Below, piece after piece: positions 35,891-43,925 of a DNA stretch of 64,000 bases (its first letter is position 1; each line of letters begins with the position of its first letter). A model generated the notes under the pieces. The model was given only the letters and a program-made list of their open reading frames with translations, searched no databases and was not told the origin of the DNA. Made by a program: the position numbers and the translations under genes. Source of the DNA: Streptomyces sp. Q6 (GTDB lineage: Bacteria; Actinomycetota; Actinomycetes; Streptomycetales; Streptomycetaceae); contig NZ_CP146022.1 in the NCBI RefSeq assembly GCF_036967205.1, forward strand, positions 7,440,001-7,504,000, read 5' to 3'.

Positions 35891-36004
35891 GCGGAGTCGT
35901 CTCCTTGCGGTCGTCCGTACGGGGAGGGGGTTCAACGACAGGCGCCGAGGCAGGACGGTGCGGTGAGGACCGGACGCGGGGCGCGTGCGTCGCGCCGCCA
36001 GCAT

Positions 36005-36018
36005 GTAAGCGTTTGCTA
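36005..36018 (-). promoter_or_regulatory. Candidate LacI-type operator upstream of the M60/PL8/DUF2264 unit
   Basis: GTAAGCGTTTGCTA, a near-palindrome (TAGCAAACGCTTAC on the coding strand) with the central CG typical of LacI-family sites. Two similar boxes occur in front of the hydroxyacid dehydrogenase and the ABC importer. Confidence 0.6.
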
Positions 36019-36063
36019 TCCGTCCGCAAGAGGCTCTGCGGAGTTTCTGTTCGTTACTACGTC

Positions 36064-36084
36064 AAGCAGCCCTGCTTCAAGCAG
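36064..36084 (+). repeat. Alternating AAGCAG/CTGCTT inverted repeats
   Basis: Three half-sites AAGCAG, CTGCTT, AAGCAG (36064-36069, 36072-36077, 36079-36084) form two overlapping palindromes in the gap between the M60 gene and lacI-type gene. They could be a second operator or two mutually exclusive hairpins. The remaining gap (35891-36244) shows no gene. Confidence 0.45.
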
Positions 36085-36244
36085 AATCGAGCAGCGAAGG
36101 GCGTCCGGGTGCGCTGAAGCCCGCACGCGCTCGCAGCCGAACTCGCCCGAGCGTGAGCCCGAACCCGCGTCCCCGCCCCGAGCCCGCGGCGAGCGGCACC
36201 CGTCCCGCACCCTGGGCCCGCGACGAGAGCCGGACCGCGGACGC

Positions 36245-37360
36245 TCAGCCTTGGCGTCGCCCCACCCGGGGCGGAGCCACCGAATCCCGCACCACGATGT
36301 GCGTCCCGAGGCGCAGCGTGCCGGTCGTCGGGGCGCGCCAGTCGTCCTCGTCGCCGCCGGTGAGCGCGACCCGGACCGCCTGCCGGCCCATCTCCTCCAG
36401 CGGGATCCGGACCGTGGTGAGGCGGGGGCGCAGTTCCTGGGCCACCGGGATGTCGTCGTAGCCGACCAGCGACATGTCCTGCGGGACGCGCACCCCGGCC
36501 TCCTCCAGGGCCTGGGCCGCACCGGCCGCCACGATGTCGTTCGCGGCGAAGACGGCGGTGAAGTCGGTTCCCTCGCGCAGGAGTTCGGCCATGCGCCGGT
36601 ACCCGAAGGCGCGGCTGAACGCGCCGGGCTGCTCCAGCGCCGGGTCGCGCTCGATGCCGCGCAGTTCGAGGGCGCGCCGGTGCCCGGCCAGCCGGTCGCG
36701 GGCCGTCGACAGGCCGGGCGGACCGCCGAGGTAGAGGATCCGCCGGTGCCCTTGGGTGATCAGGTGGTCGGTGAGGGCGAAGGCGCCGCCCTCGTTGTCG
36801 TACTCCACGCCGACCGTGGGCACGTCGTCGCCGAGCGAGGGGCGCCCGCACAGCACCAGCTTCGAGCCGCCCGCGTCCAACTCCCTCGCCCGGCGTGCCA
36901 GTTCGGCCTTGTATGTGCGGTCCTCGACGCTTCCGCCGACGAGTACCACGGCGTCCGCGCGCCGTTCGTGCATCAGCTCGATGAAGGCCAGCTCCCGCTG
37001 GGGATCGCCCTGGGTGCAGCAGACGAGGCACAGCCGGTCGCCGTCGGTCGCCTCGCGTTCGACGCCGCGCGCGATGTACGCGTAGAAGGGGTCGATCAGT
37101 TCGCTCACGATGATGCCGACCGTGCGGCCGGAGACACCGGCGAGCGCGCGGGCGTGGGCGTTGACCACATAGCCGAGGGAGCGCATCGCCTCCTCGACGC
37201 GTTCGCGGGTGGCGGCGGCGACCGGATAGTTGCGGTTCATCACGCGCGACACGGTCGCCGTGGACACGCCCGCGAGCGCGGCCACGTCCACGACGGTCGC
37301 GCGGCGCTGCCCGCCTGCCGTGCCGCTCGCGCCGGACGCCGTCGAACTCTGCCGGGACAT
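36245..37360 (-). CDS. LacI-family transcriptional regulator
   Basis: 371 residues: N-terminal LacI helix-turn-helix (about 20-70, ATVVDVAALAGVSTATVSRVMNRNYPV) and a periplasmic-binding-protein-like sensor domain (about 82-345, GRTVGIIVSELIDPFYAYIARGVE ... GYDDIPVAQELRPRLTTVRIP). ATG 37360 gives a short Ser/Gly-rich leader before the HTH. It sits inside the glycan locus, between the secreted enzymes and the importer, and is the natural candidate to bind the three LacI-type boxes in the region, with an oligosaccharide as inducer. Confidence 0.93.
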   Translation of the reverse strand: MSRQSSTASGASGTAGGQRRATVVDVAALAGVSTATVSRVMNRNYPVAAATRERVEEAMRSLGYVVNAHARALAGVSGRTVGIIVSELIDPFYAYIARGVEREATDGDRLCLVCCTQGDPQRELAFIELMHERRADAVVLVGGSVEDRTYKAELARRARELDAGGSKLVLCGRPSLGDDVPTVGVEYDNEGGAFALTDHLITQGHRRILYLGGPPGLSTARDRLAGHRRALELRGIERDPALEQPGAFSRAFGYRRMAELLREGTDFTAVFAANDIVAAGAAQALEEAGVRVPQDMSLVGYDDIPVAQELRPRLTTVRIPLEEMGRQAVRVALTGGDEDDWRAPTTGTLRLGTHIVVRDSVAPPRVGRRQG

Positions 37361-37449
37361 CCGGCCCACCCCCTGATGGTCGTGCTGTGCCGGCCGCGCC
37401 GTCTGTGCGCCGCCCGGACCAGAGCCTAGGGCGTGCGGTGCGGGCCCGG

Positions 37450-38520
37450 TCACGCGATCCGCTCCAGATCCTCCAGGAGCACCGGATGGTTGAGCGGTAC
37501 CCCGCGGGCGTACCGGGCGAGTTCGTCGACGGCGAGCGCGCCGAGCCGCCCGACCTCGTTGCCCTGGGCGCCCGCCATGTGCGGGGTGATGAAGACGTTG
37601 GGCAGGTCCCACAGCGGGTGGTCCGCGGGCAGCGGTTCGGGGTCCGTGACATCGAGGACGGCGTCGATCCGGCCGCTGACCAGGTGCCCGGTCAGCGCGG
37701 CGGTGTCCACGAGCGGGCCCCGCGCGGTGTTCACGAGCAGGGTGCCCGGCCGCATCAGATCGAGCCGCCGCGCGTCGAGGAGCCGCCGGGTCTCGGCGGT
37801 GTCGGGCGCGTGCAGGGTCACCACATCGCTGGTCGCGACCAGGGTGTCCAGATCGGTGCGGGTCGCGCCGAGCAGTTCGGCCTCGGCGTCGCTCACGTAC
37901 GGGTCGTAGAGCAGGACCTCGGCGTCGAGGGGGCGCAGGAGCCGGACGACGCGGCGGCCGATGTGCGAGGCCCCGACGACACCGACGGTGAGGCCGCGCG
38001 TGCCGAGCCAGTGGTGCCGGTCCAGGTCGTCGGCGGTGCGGTGGGTGCGCCGGGTGCGGAAGAGGTGGGAGAGGGGGAAGGCGCGTTTGGCGCCCAGGAT
38101 GATCGCGGCGAGGGTGAACTCGGCCACCGGTACCGCGTTGGCCGCGGCCGCCGAGGAGACCGTGATCCCGCGCTCGTAGGCGTCCCGGCTCAGGAACGTT
38201 TTCACCGTGCCGGCTGCGTGGATCACCGCGCGCAGCCGGGGTGCCTGGTCGAGCACGGCCCTGTCGATGGGCGGGCAGCCCCAGCCGGTCAGCAGGACCT
38301 CGCACTCGGCGAGCGCGGAGTGCGCCTCGCGGCTGGTGAACTCGCCTATGACGGCGGGGGGTTGAATGTCGGCGGTCTCCTCGAGGCGGGCCCGGACCGA
38401 CGGCGGGAAGACGTCGTCGACGACCGAGGAGTCCATCGCGAGAACCGTACGGGGCCGCCGCGGGGGCGGTGTGGCGTCGGCGGCCGTGGCCTCGACCGGC
38501 GCCTCGTCAGTGGTACGCAC
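37450..38520 (-). CDS. D-isomer-specific 2-hydroxyacid dehydrogenase family protein
   Basis: 356 residues with the NAD-binding Rossmann motif VGVVGASHIGRRVVRLL, the active-site arginine in VNTARGPLVDTAAL and the Asp/His pair in DVTDPEPLPADHPLWDLPNVFITPHMAG. GTG 38520 follows GGAGG. It lies divergent from the ABC importer genes with a LacI-type box 15 bases upstream of its start. In this setting it may reduce or oxidise a sugar-derived acid, such as a product of lyase-made unsaturated uronate; the substrate is not readable. Confidence 0.9.
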   Translation of the reverse strand: MRTTDEAPVEATAADATPPPRRPRTVLAMDSSVVDDVFPPSVRARLEETADIQPPAVIGEFTSREAHSALAECEVLLTGWGCPPIDRAVLDQAPRLRAVIHAAGTVKTFLSRDAYERGITVSSAAAANAVPVAEFTLAAIILGAKRAFPLSHLFRTRRTHRTADDLDRHHWLGTRGLTVGVVGASHIGRRVVRLLRPLDAEVLLYDPYVSDAEAELLGATRTDLDTLVATSDVVTLHAPDTAETRRLLDARRLDLMRPGTLLVNTARGPLVDTAALTGHLVSGRIDAVLDVTDPEPLPADHPLWDLPNVFITPHMAGAQGNEVGRLGALAVDELARYARGVPLNHPVLLEDLERIA

Positions 38521-38534
38521 CCTGCCTCCGGACA

Positions 38535-38548
38535 GTAAACGTGTTCTA
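38535..38548 (-). promoter_or_regulatory. Candidate LacI-type operator upstream of the hydroxyacid dehydrogenase
   Basis: GTAAACGTGTTCTA, similar to the boxes at 36005 (GTAAGCGTTTGCTA) and 38707, within 15 bases of the dehydrogenase start where binding would block expression. Confidence 0.5.
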
Positions 38549-38696
38549 TGGCGTTACCGAAAACTAGGGAGCAGGATGCGTGACCGTCAAGGTCAACCAC
38601 CGCTCCACACTGACAAGTTGCCAGCAATACAACCGAAATGCCCGGTCAATCGCAGGGCTTGAGAGCGATACGTAACGCAGGCGTTGCCCGCATCTC

Positions 38697-38726
38697 TTGA
38701 CGGCAGGGTTAACCGCTTACTAACTT
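38697..38726 (+). promoter_or_regulatory. Promoter with embedded LacI-type operator for the ABC importer operon
   Basis: A -35-like TTGACG (38697-38702) and a -10-like TAACTT (38721-38726, 18-base spacing) flank GGTTAACCGCTTACTAAC (38707-38724), whose reverse reads GTTAGTAAGCGGTTAACC and shares GTAAGCG-TT with the box at 36005. A repressor here would occlude RNA polymerase. Promoter elements are a visual call. Confidence 0.5.
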
Positions 38727-38782
38727 GCCGCCGCAGCAGGAGAGTTACCGCATCGCGCCACTCGGCCGAACAGGACCACCCC

Positions 38783-39751
38783 ATGACTGTTCCCGCACCA
38801 CCGACCGTTCCCGCACCACCGTCCGCCGTACCCCGCACGACCTTCTGGCAGCGTCTCCGGCGCGACAAGGTGATGTTGCTGCTGTGCCTGCCGGGCTTCC
38901 TGTACTTCGTGGTGTTCCACTACGTGCCGCTGCTCGGCTACATGGTGGCGTTCCAGGACTACCAGCCCTACCTCGGCTACCTGCACAGCGCCTGGACCGG
39001 CCTCGCGAACTTCAGCGCCGCCTTCGCCGACCCCGACTTCTGGTCGGCGACCGGCAACACACTGACGATCGCGCTCGTCCAGCTCATCCTGTTCTTCCCC
39101 GTGCCGATCGGGCTCGCTCTGCTGCTCAACAGCATCGTCAGCGACAAGCTGCGCCGCTTCGTGCAGAGCGTCGTCTACCTGCCGCACTTCATCGGCTGGG
39201 TCATCATCGTCTCGATCTTCCAGCAGATCCTCGGCGGCGCCGGCGTCGTCCCCGACCTGCTCGAAAGCCTCGGTCTACCGCGCTACGACATGATGACCGA
39301 CCCCGACGCGTTCCCCTTGCTGCTCGCGCTCCAGGTCATGTGGAAGGACGCCGGCTGGGGCACCATCATCATCCTCGCCGCGCTGCTCTCCGTGGACCGC
39401 GGCCTGTACGAGGCGGCGGCCATGGACGGAGCCGGCCGGACGCGCCGCTTCTGGCACGTCACCCTGCCCGGTCTCTCCCCGGTCCTGGTGCTGCTGCTGA
39501 TCCTCAACCTCGGCAACATCCTGACCGTCGGCTTCGAGCAGATCCTGCTCCAGCGCGACGCCGTCGGCCCCGGCAGCGGCGAAGTCCTGGACACGTACGT
39601 CTACTTCCACGGGATCAAGGACAACCAGTGGGGCACGGCGGCCGCGGTCGGCCTCGTCAAAGCCGTGATCGGCACCGTCCTCGTCATCGGCGCGAACAAG
39701 TTCGCCCACCGGCTCGGCCACGAAGGGGTGTACCGCGGTGCTGACCGCTGA
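38783..39751 (+). CDS. ABC transporter permease, LplB/CUT1 type
   Basis: 322-residue inner-membrane permease with six predicted helices (the first MLLLCLPGFLYFVVFHYVPLLGYMVAFQDY) and the EAA loop EAAAMDGAGRTRRFWHVTLPGL that contacts the ATPase. The LplB-YtcP-YtcQ type imports oligosaccharides and works with a shared ATPase such as MsiK, which agrees with no ATPase gene here. ATG 38783 is used; the N-terminus carries an 18-base direct repeat (VPAPPTVPAPPS). The 3' end overlaps the second permease gene by 14 bases. Confidence 0.93.
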   Translation: MTVPAPPTVPAPPSAVPRTTFWQRLRRDKVMLLLCLPGFLYFVVFHYVPLLGYMVAFQDYQPYLGYLHSAWTGLANFSAAFADPDFWSATGNTLTIALVQLILFFPVPIGLALLLNSIVSDKLRRFVQSVVYLPHFIGWVIIVSIFQQILGGAGVVPDLLESLGLPRYDMMTDPDAFPLLLALQVMWKDAGWGTIIILAALLSVDRGLYEAAAMDGAGRTRRFWHVTLPGLSPVLVLLLILNLGNILTVGFEQILLQRDAVGPGSGEVLDTYVYFHGIKDNQWGTAAAVGLVKAVIGTVLVIGANKFAHRLGHEGVYRGADR

Positions 39752-40697
39752 GACGACCGCCGTCCGGACCCGGAACCACTCCGAAAGAGCGCCCCGGACA
39801 CAGGAGTTGCGCCCGTCCGGTGCCCGCCCGCCCTGGATGGAGAAGCCCACCAGGACCGGCCTGGTCCTCAAGGGCCTCGCCCTCGTCATCGTCGTCGGGC
39901 TCGTCGCGTACCCGCTGCTCGGCGTGATCGGGACCAGCTTCGCGTCGCAGAGCGACATCATCCGTTCCAACGGTCTCGTCCTGTGGCCCGACCACCCCAA
40001 CCTCGACGCCTACCGCACCGCGTTCACCGGCGGCCGCGTCACGCGCGCCCTGTTCGTCAGCATCGGTGTCACCACCCTCGGCACCGCGTGCAGTCTGCTG
40101 GCCACCATCGGCATGGCGTACGGACTCTCGCGGCGCGGCATCGTCGGCGGCCGGTTCATCCTCATGACGGCCCTGTTCACGATGCTGTTCAACGCGGGCG
40201 TCATCCCCAACTTCCTGCTGGTGAAGGAGCTCGGCCTTTACAACACCTTCGCCGCGCTCGTCCTGCCCACGATGGTCAGCGCGTTCAACCTCGTCGTGAT
40301 GCGCGCCTTCTTCATGAATCTTCCGGAGGAGCTGTACGACGCCGCGAAGGTCGACGGCGCGGGCGACTTCCGCACCCTGATCCAGGTCGTGCTGCCGCTG
40401 TCGAAGGCGGTCGTCGCCGTCGTCGGACTCTTCTACGCGGTCGCGTACTGGAACGCCTACTTCAACGCCCTGCTGTACCTCGGCGACAACGACAAGTGGC
40501 CGCTGCCGATGGTGCTGCGCACCTTCATCCTCCAGGGGCAGGCCCTCGACTCCGGCGCGGTCGGCGAGGCCGTGGCGCCGCAGCAGGCCGTGCAGATGGC
40601 CGTCCTCGTGATCGCGGTCGTTCCGATCCTGCTCGTCTACCCCTTCCTCCAGCGGTACTTCACGAAGGGCGTGCTCACCGGAGCCGTCAAGGGCTGA
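39738..40697 (+). CDS. ABC transporter permease, YtcP/CUT1 type
   Basis: 319-residue second permease of the importer, about six helices (LVLKGLALVIVVGLVAYPLLGVIGTSF first) and an EAA-type loop ELYDAAKVDGAGDFRTLIQVVLPLS. It starts with GTG 39738 inside the end of the preceding gene, so the two subunits are translationally coupled. The C-terminus YPFLQRYFTKGVLTGAVKG is typical of carbohydrate permeases of this class. Confidence 0.93.
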   Translation: MLTAETTAVRTRNHSERAPRTQELRPSGARPPWMEKPTRTGLVLKGLALVIVVGLVAYPLLGVIGTSFASQSDIIRSNGLVLWPDHPNLDAYRTAFTGGRVTRALFVSIGVTTLGTACSLLATIGMAYGLSRRGIVGGRFILMTALFTMLFNAGVIPNFLLVKELGLYNTFAALVLPTMVSAFNLVVMRAFFMNLPEELYDAAKVDGAGDFRTLIQVVLPLSKAVVAVVGLFYAVAYWNAYFNALLYLGDNDKWPLPMVLRTFILQGQALDSGAVGEAVAPQQAVQMAVLVIAVVPILLVYPFLQRYFTKGVLTGAVKG

Positions 40698-40791
40698 CCG
40701 CCGCACCCCTTCCCGCAGAACAGTCATCCCCCCGCGCAGGACGCACCCCCCGCGACTTCCCTCGTATCCCCTCCCGGTGAGGAGTTCCCCG

Positions 40792-42468
40792 ATGTCCGGC
40801 ACTCTCCCTGTCAACCGACGCACCTTGTTCCGCTGGGGCGCGGGCCTCGGCCTCGGTGTCGCGGCCGCCCCGCTGCTCGCCGCGTGCGGCGACGGCGGCA
40901 CCGCGGCGAAGGCCGACGCGATCGGCGGCAAGCTGCTGCCGACCACGACGGTCCGCTCGCTCGGTATCAACGCCGATCTGCCCGGCACCGCGGCCGGTGT
41001 CCCGAACGCCTTCGTGAAGTACCCGACGGAGTTGATCAGGGCGACGAAGGGCACCCCCCTCAAGGGCGCCAAGAAGATCACGGCCGTCACCGAGACCTTC
41101 GCGCCGCTGCCGACCGAACGCGGCAAGAACGCCGCCTGGCAGGCCATCGAGAAGCTCCTCGGCGCCGAGGTGGACTTCACGGCCGTGCCCGCCGACGACT
41201 ACCCGGCGAAGTTCTCCACCATGGTCGCGGGCGACCAGCTCCCGGACATCTTCATGTACCCGGAGACCGGCGGCGTCGACAACATGGCCTCCTTCCTCCA
41301 GGCCAAGTGCGTCGACCTCGGCCCGTACCTGTCCGGCGACAAAGTCAAGGACTACCCGAACCTGGCGGCCATCCCCGAGTACGGCTGGCGTGACGCGGTC
41401 AAGGGCGGAAAGCTCTACGGCATCCCGATCGCCCGGAACGGCAGCGCGGGCGCCGGCTTCTACCGCGCCGACCTGTTCGCACAGGCGGGCGTCACGAGCC
41501 TCGACCAGATCGACAGCATCGAGCGCCTCGTCGACCTCGCGAAGGACCTCAGCGACTCCCGGAAGAAGCAGTACTTCTTCACCGGCGGCGGTGTGAACCT
41601 GCTCGCCATGTCGGCCGGCGCCCAGCACCTGTGGAAGCGGAACCACAAGACGGGCGAGTGGACCTACCAGATCGAGGACGAGAAGTACCGGTACGCCATC
41701 GAGACCGCCGCCAAGCTCTACAAGGCCGGCTGCTACTACCCGGGCACCGTCCAGATGTCCGGCGCGCAGAAGGCCGAGTACACGAACCTCTTCAAGAACG
41801 GCAAGGCCGCGTACGTGTACGACGGCATGCCGTCGTACCTGGCGCCCGGCGCCGGCTACGTGGACTCCATGGCCGCCATCGACAAGTCCTTCGACGTCCG
41901 GCCGATCGTCCCGGTCGGCAAGGACGCGGTGGCCTGGACCGACAACGTCTCGCTGGAGAACTGCTACATCACCAAGGCGAGCGACGCCCGCGTCAAGGAG
42001 ATCCTGCGCCTCGCCGACTTCGCGGCCTCGCCGTTCGGCTCCCTCGAATACACGCTCATCACGTACGGCGTCGAGGGCACCGACTACACGCGCGACAAGA
42101 ACGGCACCCCCGTCCTCACCAAGCAGGGCACCCAGGACATCACCGTGCCCTGGTCGAAGCTGGCCTCGGCGGCACCCGCGTTCTTCAGCGCGACCGATCC
42201 GGACGCGGCCCAGCACGTCCACGAGGCGTACACGAAGATCATTCCGATGCTCATCGAGGACCCGACCCAGGGCTACTCCTCGCCCACCTGGGACTCCAAG
42301 GGCCTCGGCAGCCTCTACACCATCCACGTCGACGGCATGAAGGACTTCGTCACCGGACGCAAGCCGCTGTCCGCCTACGACTCCTGGGTCAAGAAGTGGC
42401 GCAACGCCGGCGGCGACACCTGTCGCGCCGAGTTCGAGCAGGCTTCCGGGAAGAAGGGCTCCAAGTGA
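40792..42468 (+). CDS. Extracellular solute-binding lipoprotein
   Basis: 558-residue family 1-like sugar-binding protein of the LplA/YtcQ type, longer than ordinary CUT1 binders. A Tat-type lipoprotein signal is seen (NRRTLFRWG then LLAAC, lipidated cysteine C32). Mature protein shows the aromatic-rich pattern of a carbohydrate binder (DIFMYPETGGVDNMASFLQ, GYSSPTWDSKGLGSLY). GAGG precedes ATG 40792. Its stop overlaps the M1 peptidase start (GTGA), tying capture and secreted peptidase in one transcript. Confidence 0.93.
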   Translation: MSGTLPVNRRTLFRWGAGLGLGVAAAPLLAACGDGGTAAKADAIGGKLLPTTTVRSLGINADLPGTAAGVPNAFVKYPTELIRATKGTPLKGAKKITAVTETFAPLPTERGKNAAWQAIEKLLGAEVDFTAVPADDYPAKFSTMVAGDQLPDIFMYPETGGVDNMASFLQAKCVDLGPYLSGDKVKDYPNLAAIPEYGWRDAVKGGKLYGIPIARNGSAGAGFYRADLFAQAGVTSLDQIDSIERLVDLAKDLSDSRKKQYFFTGGGVNLLAMSAGAQHLWKRNHKTGEWTYQIEDEKYRYAIETAAKLYKAGCYYPGTVQMSGAQKAEYTNLFKNGKAAYVYDGMPSYLAPGAGYVDSMAAIDKSFDVRPIVPVGKDAVAWTDNVSLENCYITKASDARVKEILRLADFAASPFGSLEYTLITYGVEGTDYTRDKNGTPVLTKQGTQDITVPWSKLASAAPAFFSATDPDAAQHVHEAYTKIIPMLIEDPTQGYSSPTWDSKGLGSLYTIHVDGMKDFVTGRKPLSAYDSWVKKWRNAGGDTCRAEFEQASGKKGSK

Positions 42469-43925
42469 CCACCACCAGACGCGCGTTCCTCGGACAGGCC
42501 GCCGTGGCCGCGGCCGTCACGGTCCCGGTGTTCGGCGCACCCGCCGTCGCCGCCGACGGCTTCGATCCCCGCCCCGGCTCCGACGGCGTCGGCGACCCGC
42601 TCTTCCCGACCCTCGGCAACGGCGGATACCAGGTCGTCCACTACGACCTGACCTTCGACTTCACCCCCGTGACCTACGACTTCACGGCCGTGGTCCGGAT
42701 GAACGCGCAGGCCACGCAGGACCTGTCCGCGTTCAACCTCGACACCGACGGCCACACCATCGACGCCGTCACGGTGAACGGCCGCACGGCCCCCTTCGCG
42801 CTGTCCCTGGGCAAGTCGGGGCAGGAACTGACGGTCACCCCCGCCGCCCCGCTCCACAAAGGGACCCCGTTCACCGTCGCCGTCACCTACCGCGGCAACG
42901 GCAAGGCACCCCGTGCGGGCCTGTCCGGCTGGAAGTTCGGCGCGGACGGCGGCTTCGCGTCCGCCGTGCAGTCGTCACGCGCCGACACGTTCCTGCCCTG
43001 CAACGACACCCCCTCCGACAAGGCCACCTGGACCTTCCACCTCTCCGCACCCGAGGGATATGTGGCCGCAGCCAACGGCGAGTTGACCGGCAAGGACCGG
43101 CGCGCCGACGGCTCCACCGTCTGGCACTTCGCGCTGCGCGAGCGCATGCCCACCGAGCTGCTCGGCATCGCCGTCGTCAAGGGCACGTACCTGTACGGGA
43201 CATCCCGCACGGGCCTCCCGCTGCGCCACGTCGTCCCCCAGGGCGAGGAGGACACGTACGCGCCGATCGTGGCACGCACCCCCGACCATCTCGCCTGGCT
43301 GGAGGCGAAGTTCGGCCGGTACCCCTTCTCCGTGTACGGCCTGCACATCTACGGCGGCTACACCGACGCCCTGGAGAACTCCACGCTCACCCTGATGGGC
43401 ACCAACTGGTTCAAGCTCAACGCCGACGGCAATCCCACGTACGAGAACACGATGGTGCACGAGCTGACCCACCAGTGGTTCGGCGACTGTGTCACCCCGC
43501 ACGACTGGCAGCAGGCCTGGCTCAACGAAGGGCCCGCCGTGTACTACGCCGCCCTCTACAGCGAGGAGCGCGGCTGGTCGCGGATGGCCGACAAGATGAA
43601 GGCGACGTACGGGAAACTCGACGCGATCCGCGCGAGCGACGGACCCCCCGGCCTGCCCAGGGGACTGGGCGGCACCAACATCTACGACGGCGGCGCACTC
43701 GTCCTGTACGCACTCCAACTCCAGGTCGGGCAGCGGAAGTTCGATCGCATCATGGGTCAGTGGCCGCGCCGCTTCAAGGACCGCACGGTCACCAGCGAGG
43801 ACTTCATCGGCCACGCCGTCGACGTCACCGGCGACCGCTCGCTCGACCCGTTCCTGCGCGACTGGCTGTTCGGCGCGGTGAATCCACCGATGCCCGGTCA
43901 CCCCGACTGGACGGCCACGGCATGA
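42465..43925 (+). CDS. Secreted M1-family metallopeptidase
   Basis: 486 residues. Tat signal (TTTRRAFLGQAAVAAAVTVP), an N-terminal beta-sandwich and a thermolysin-like domain with HELTHQWFG (H332, E333, H336) and the third ligand E355 (LNEGPAVYY) 18 residues after H336. The exopeptidase GxMEN motif is altered to ALENST. It lacks the large C-terminal helical domain of full aminopeptidase N (about 850 residues), as in short actinobacterial M1 enzymes. Position in the importer operon suggests degradation of the peptide part of a glycoprotein. Confidence 0.92.
   Translation: MTTTRRAFLGQAAVAAAVTVPVFGAPAVAADGFDPRPGSDGVGDPLFPTLGNGGYQVVHYDLTFDFTPVTYDFTAVVRMNAQATQDLSAFNLDTDGHTIDAVTVNGRTAPFALSLGKSGQELTVTPAAPLHKGTPFTVAVTYRGNGKAPRAGLSGWKFGADGGFASAVQSSRADTFLPCNDTPSDKATWTFHLSAPEGYVAAANGELTGKDRRADGSTVWHFALRERMPTELLGIAVVKGTYLYGTSRTGLPLRHVVPQGEEDTYAPIVARTPDHLAWLEAKFGRYPFSVYGLHIYGGYTDALENSTLTLMGTNWFKLNADGNPTYENTMVHELTHQWFGDCVTPHDWQQAWLNEGPAVYYAALYSEERGWSRMADKMKATYGKLDAIRASDGPPGLPRGLGGTNIYDGGALVLYALQLQVGQRKFDRIMGQWPRRFKDRTVTSEDFIGHAVDVTGDRSLDPFLRDWLFGAVNPPMPGHPDWTATA

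Noticed and set aside
32507-37429. Plus-strand open frame of about 1640 codons
   Set aside because: It is antisense to the PL8, M60, and LacI genes. The Arg/Gly/Val/Asp/Glu-rich composition is what a GC-rich gene gives in its complementary frame.
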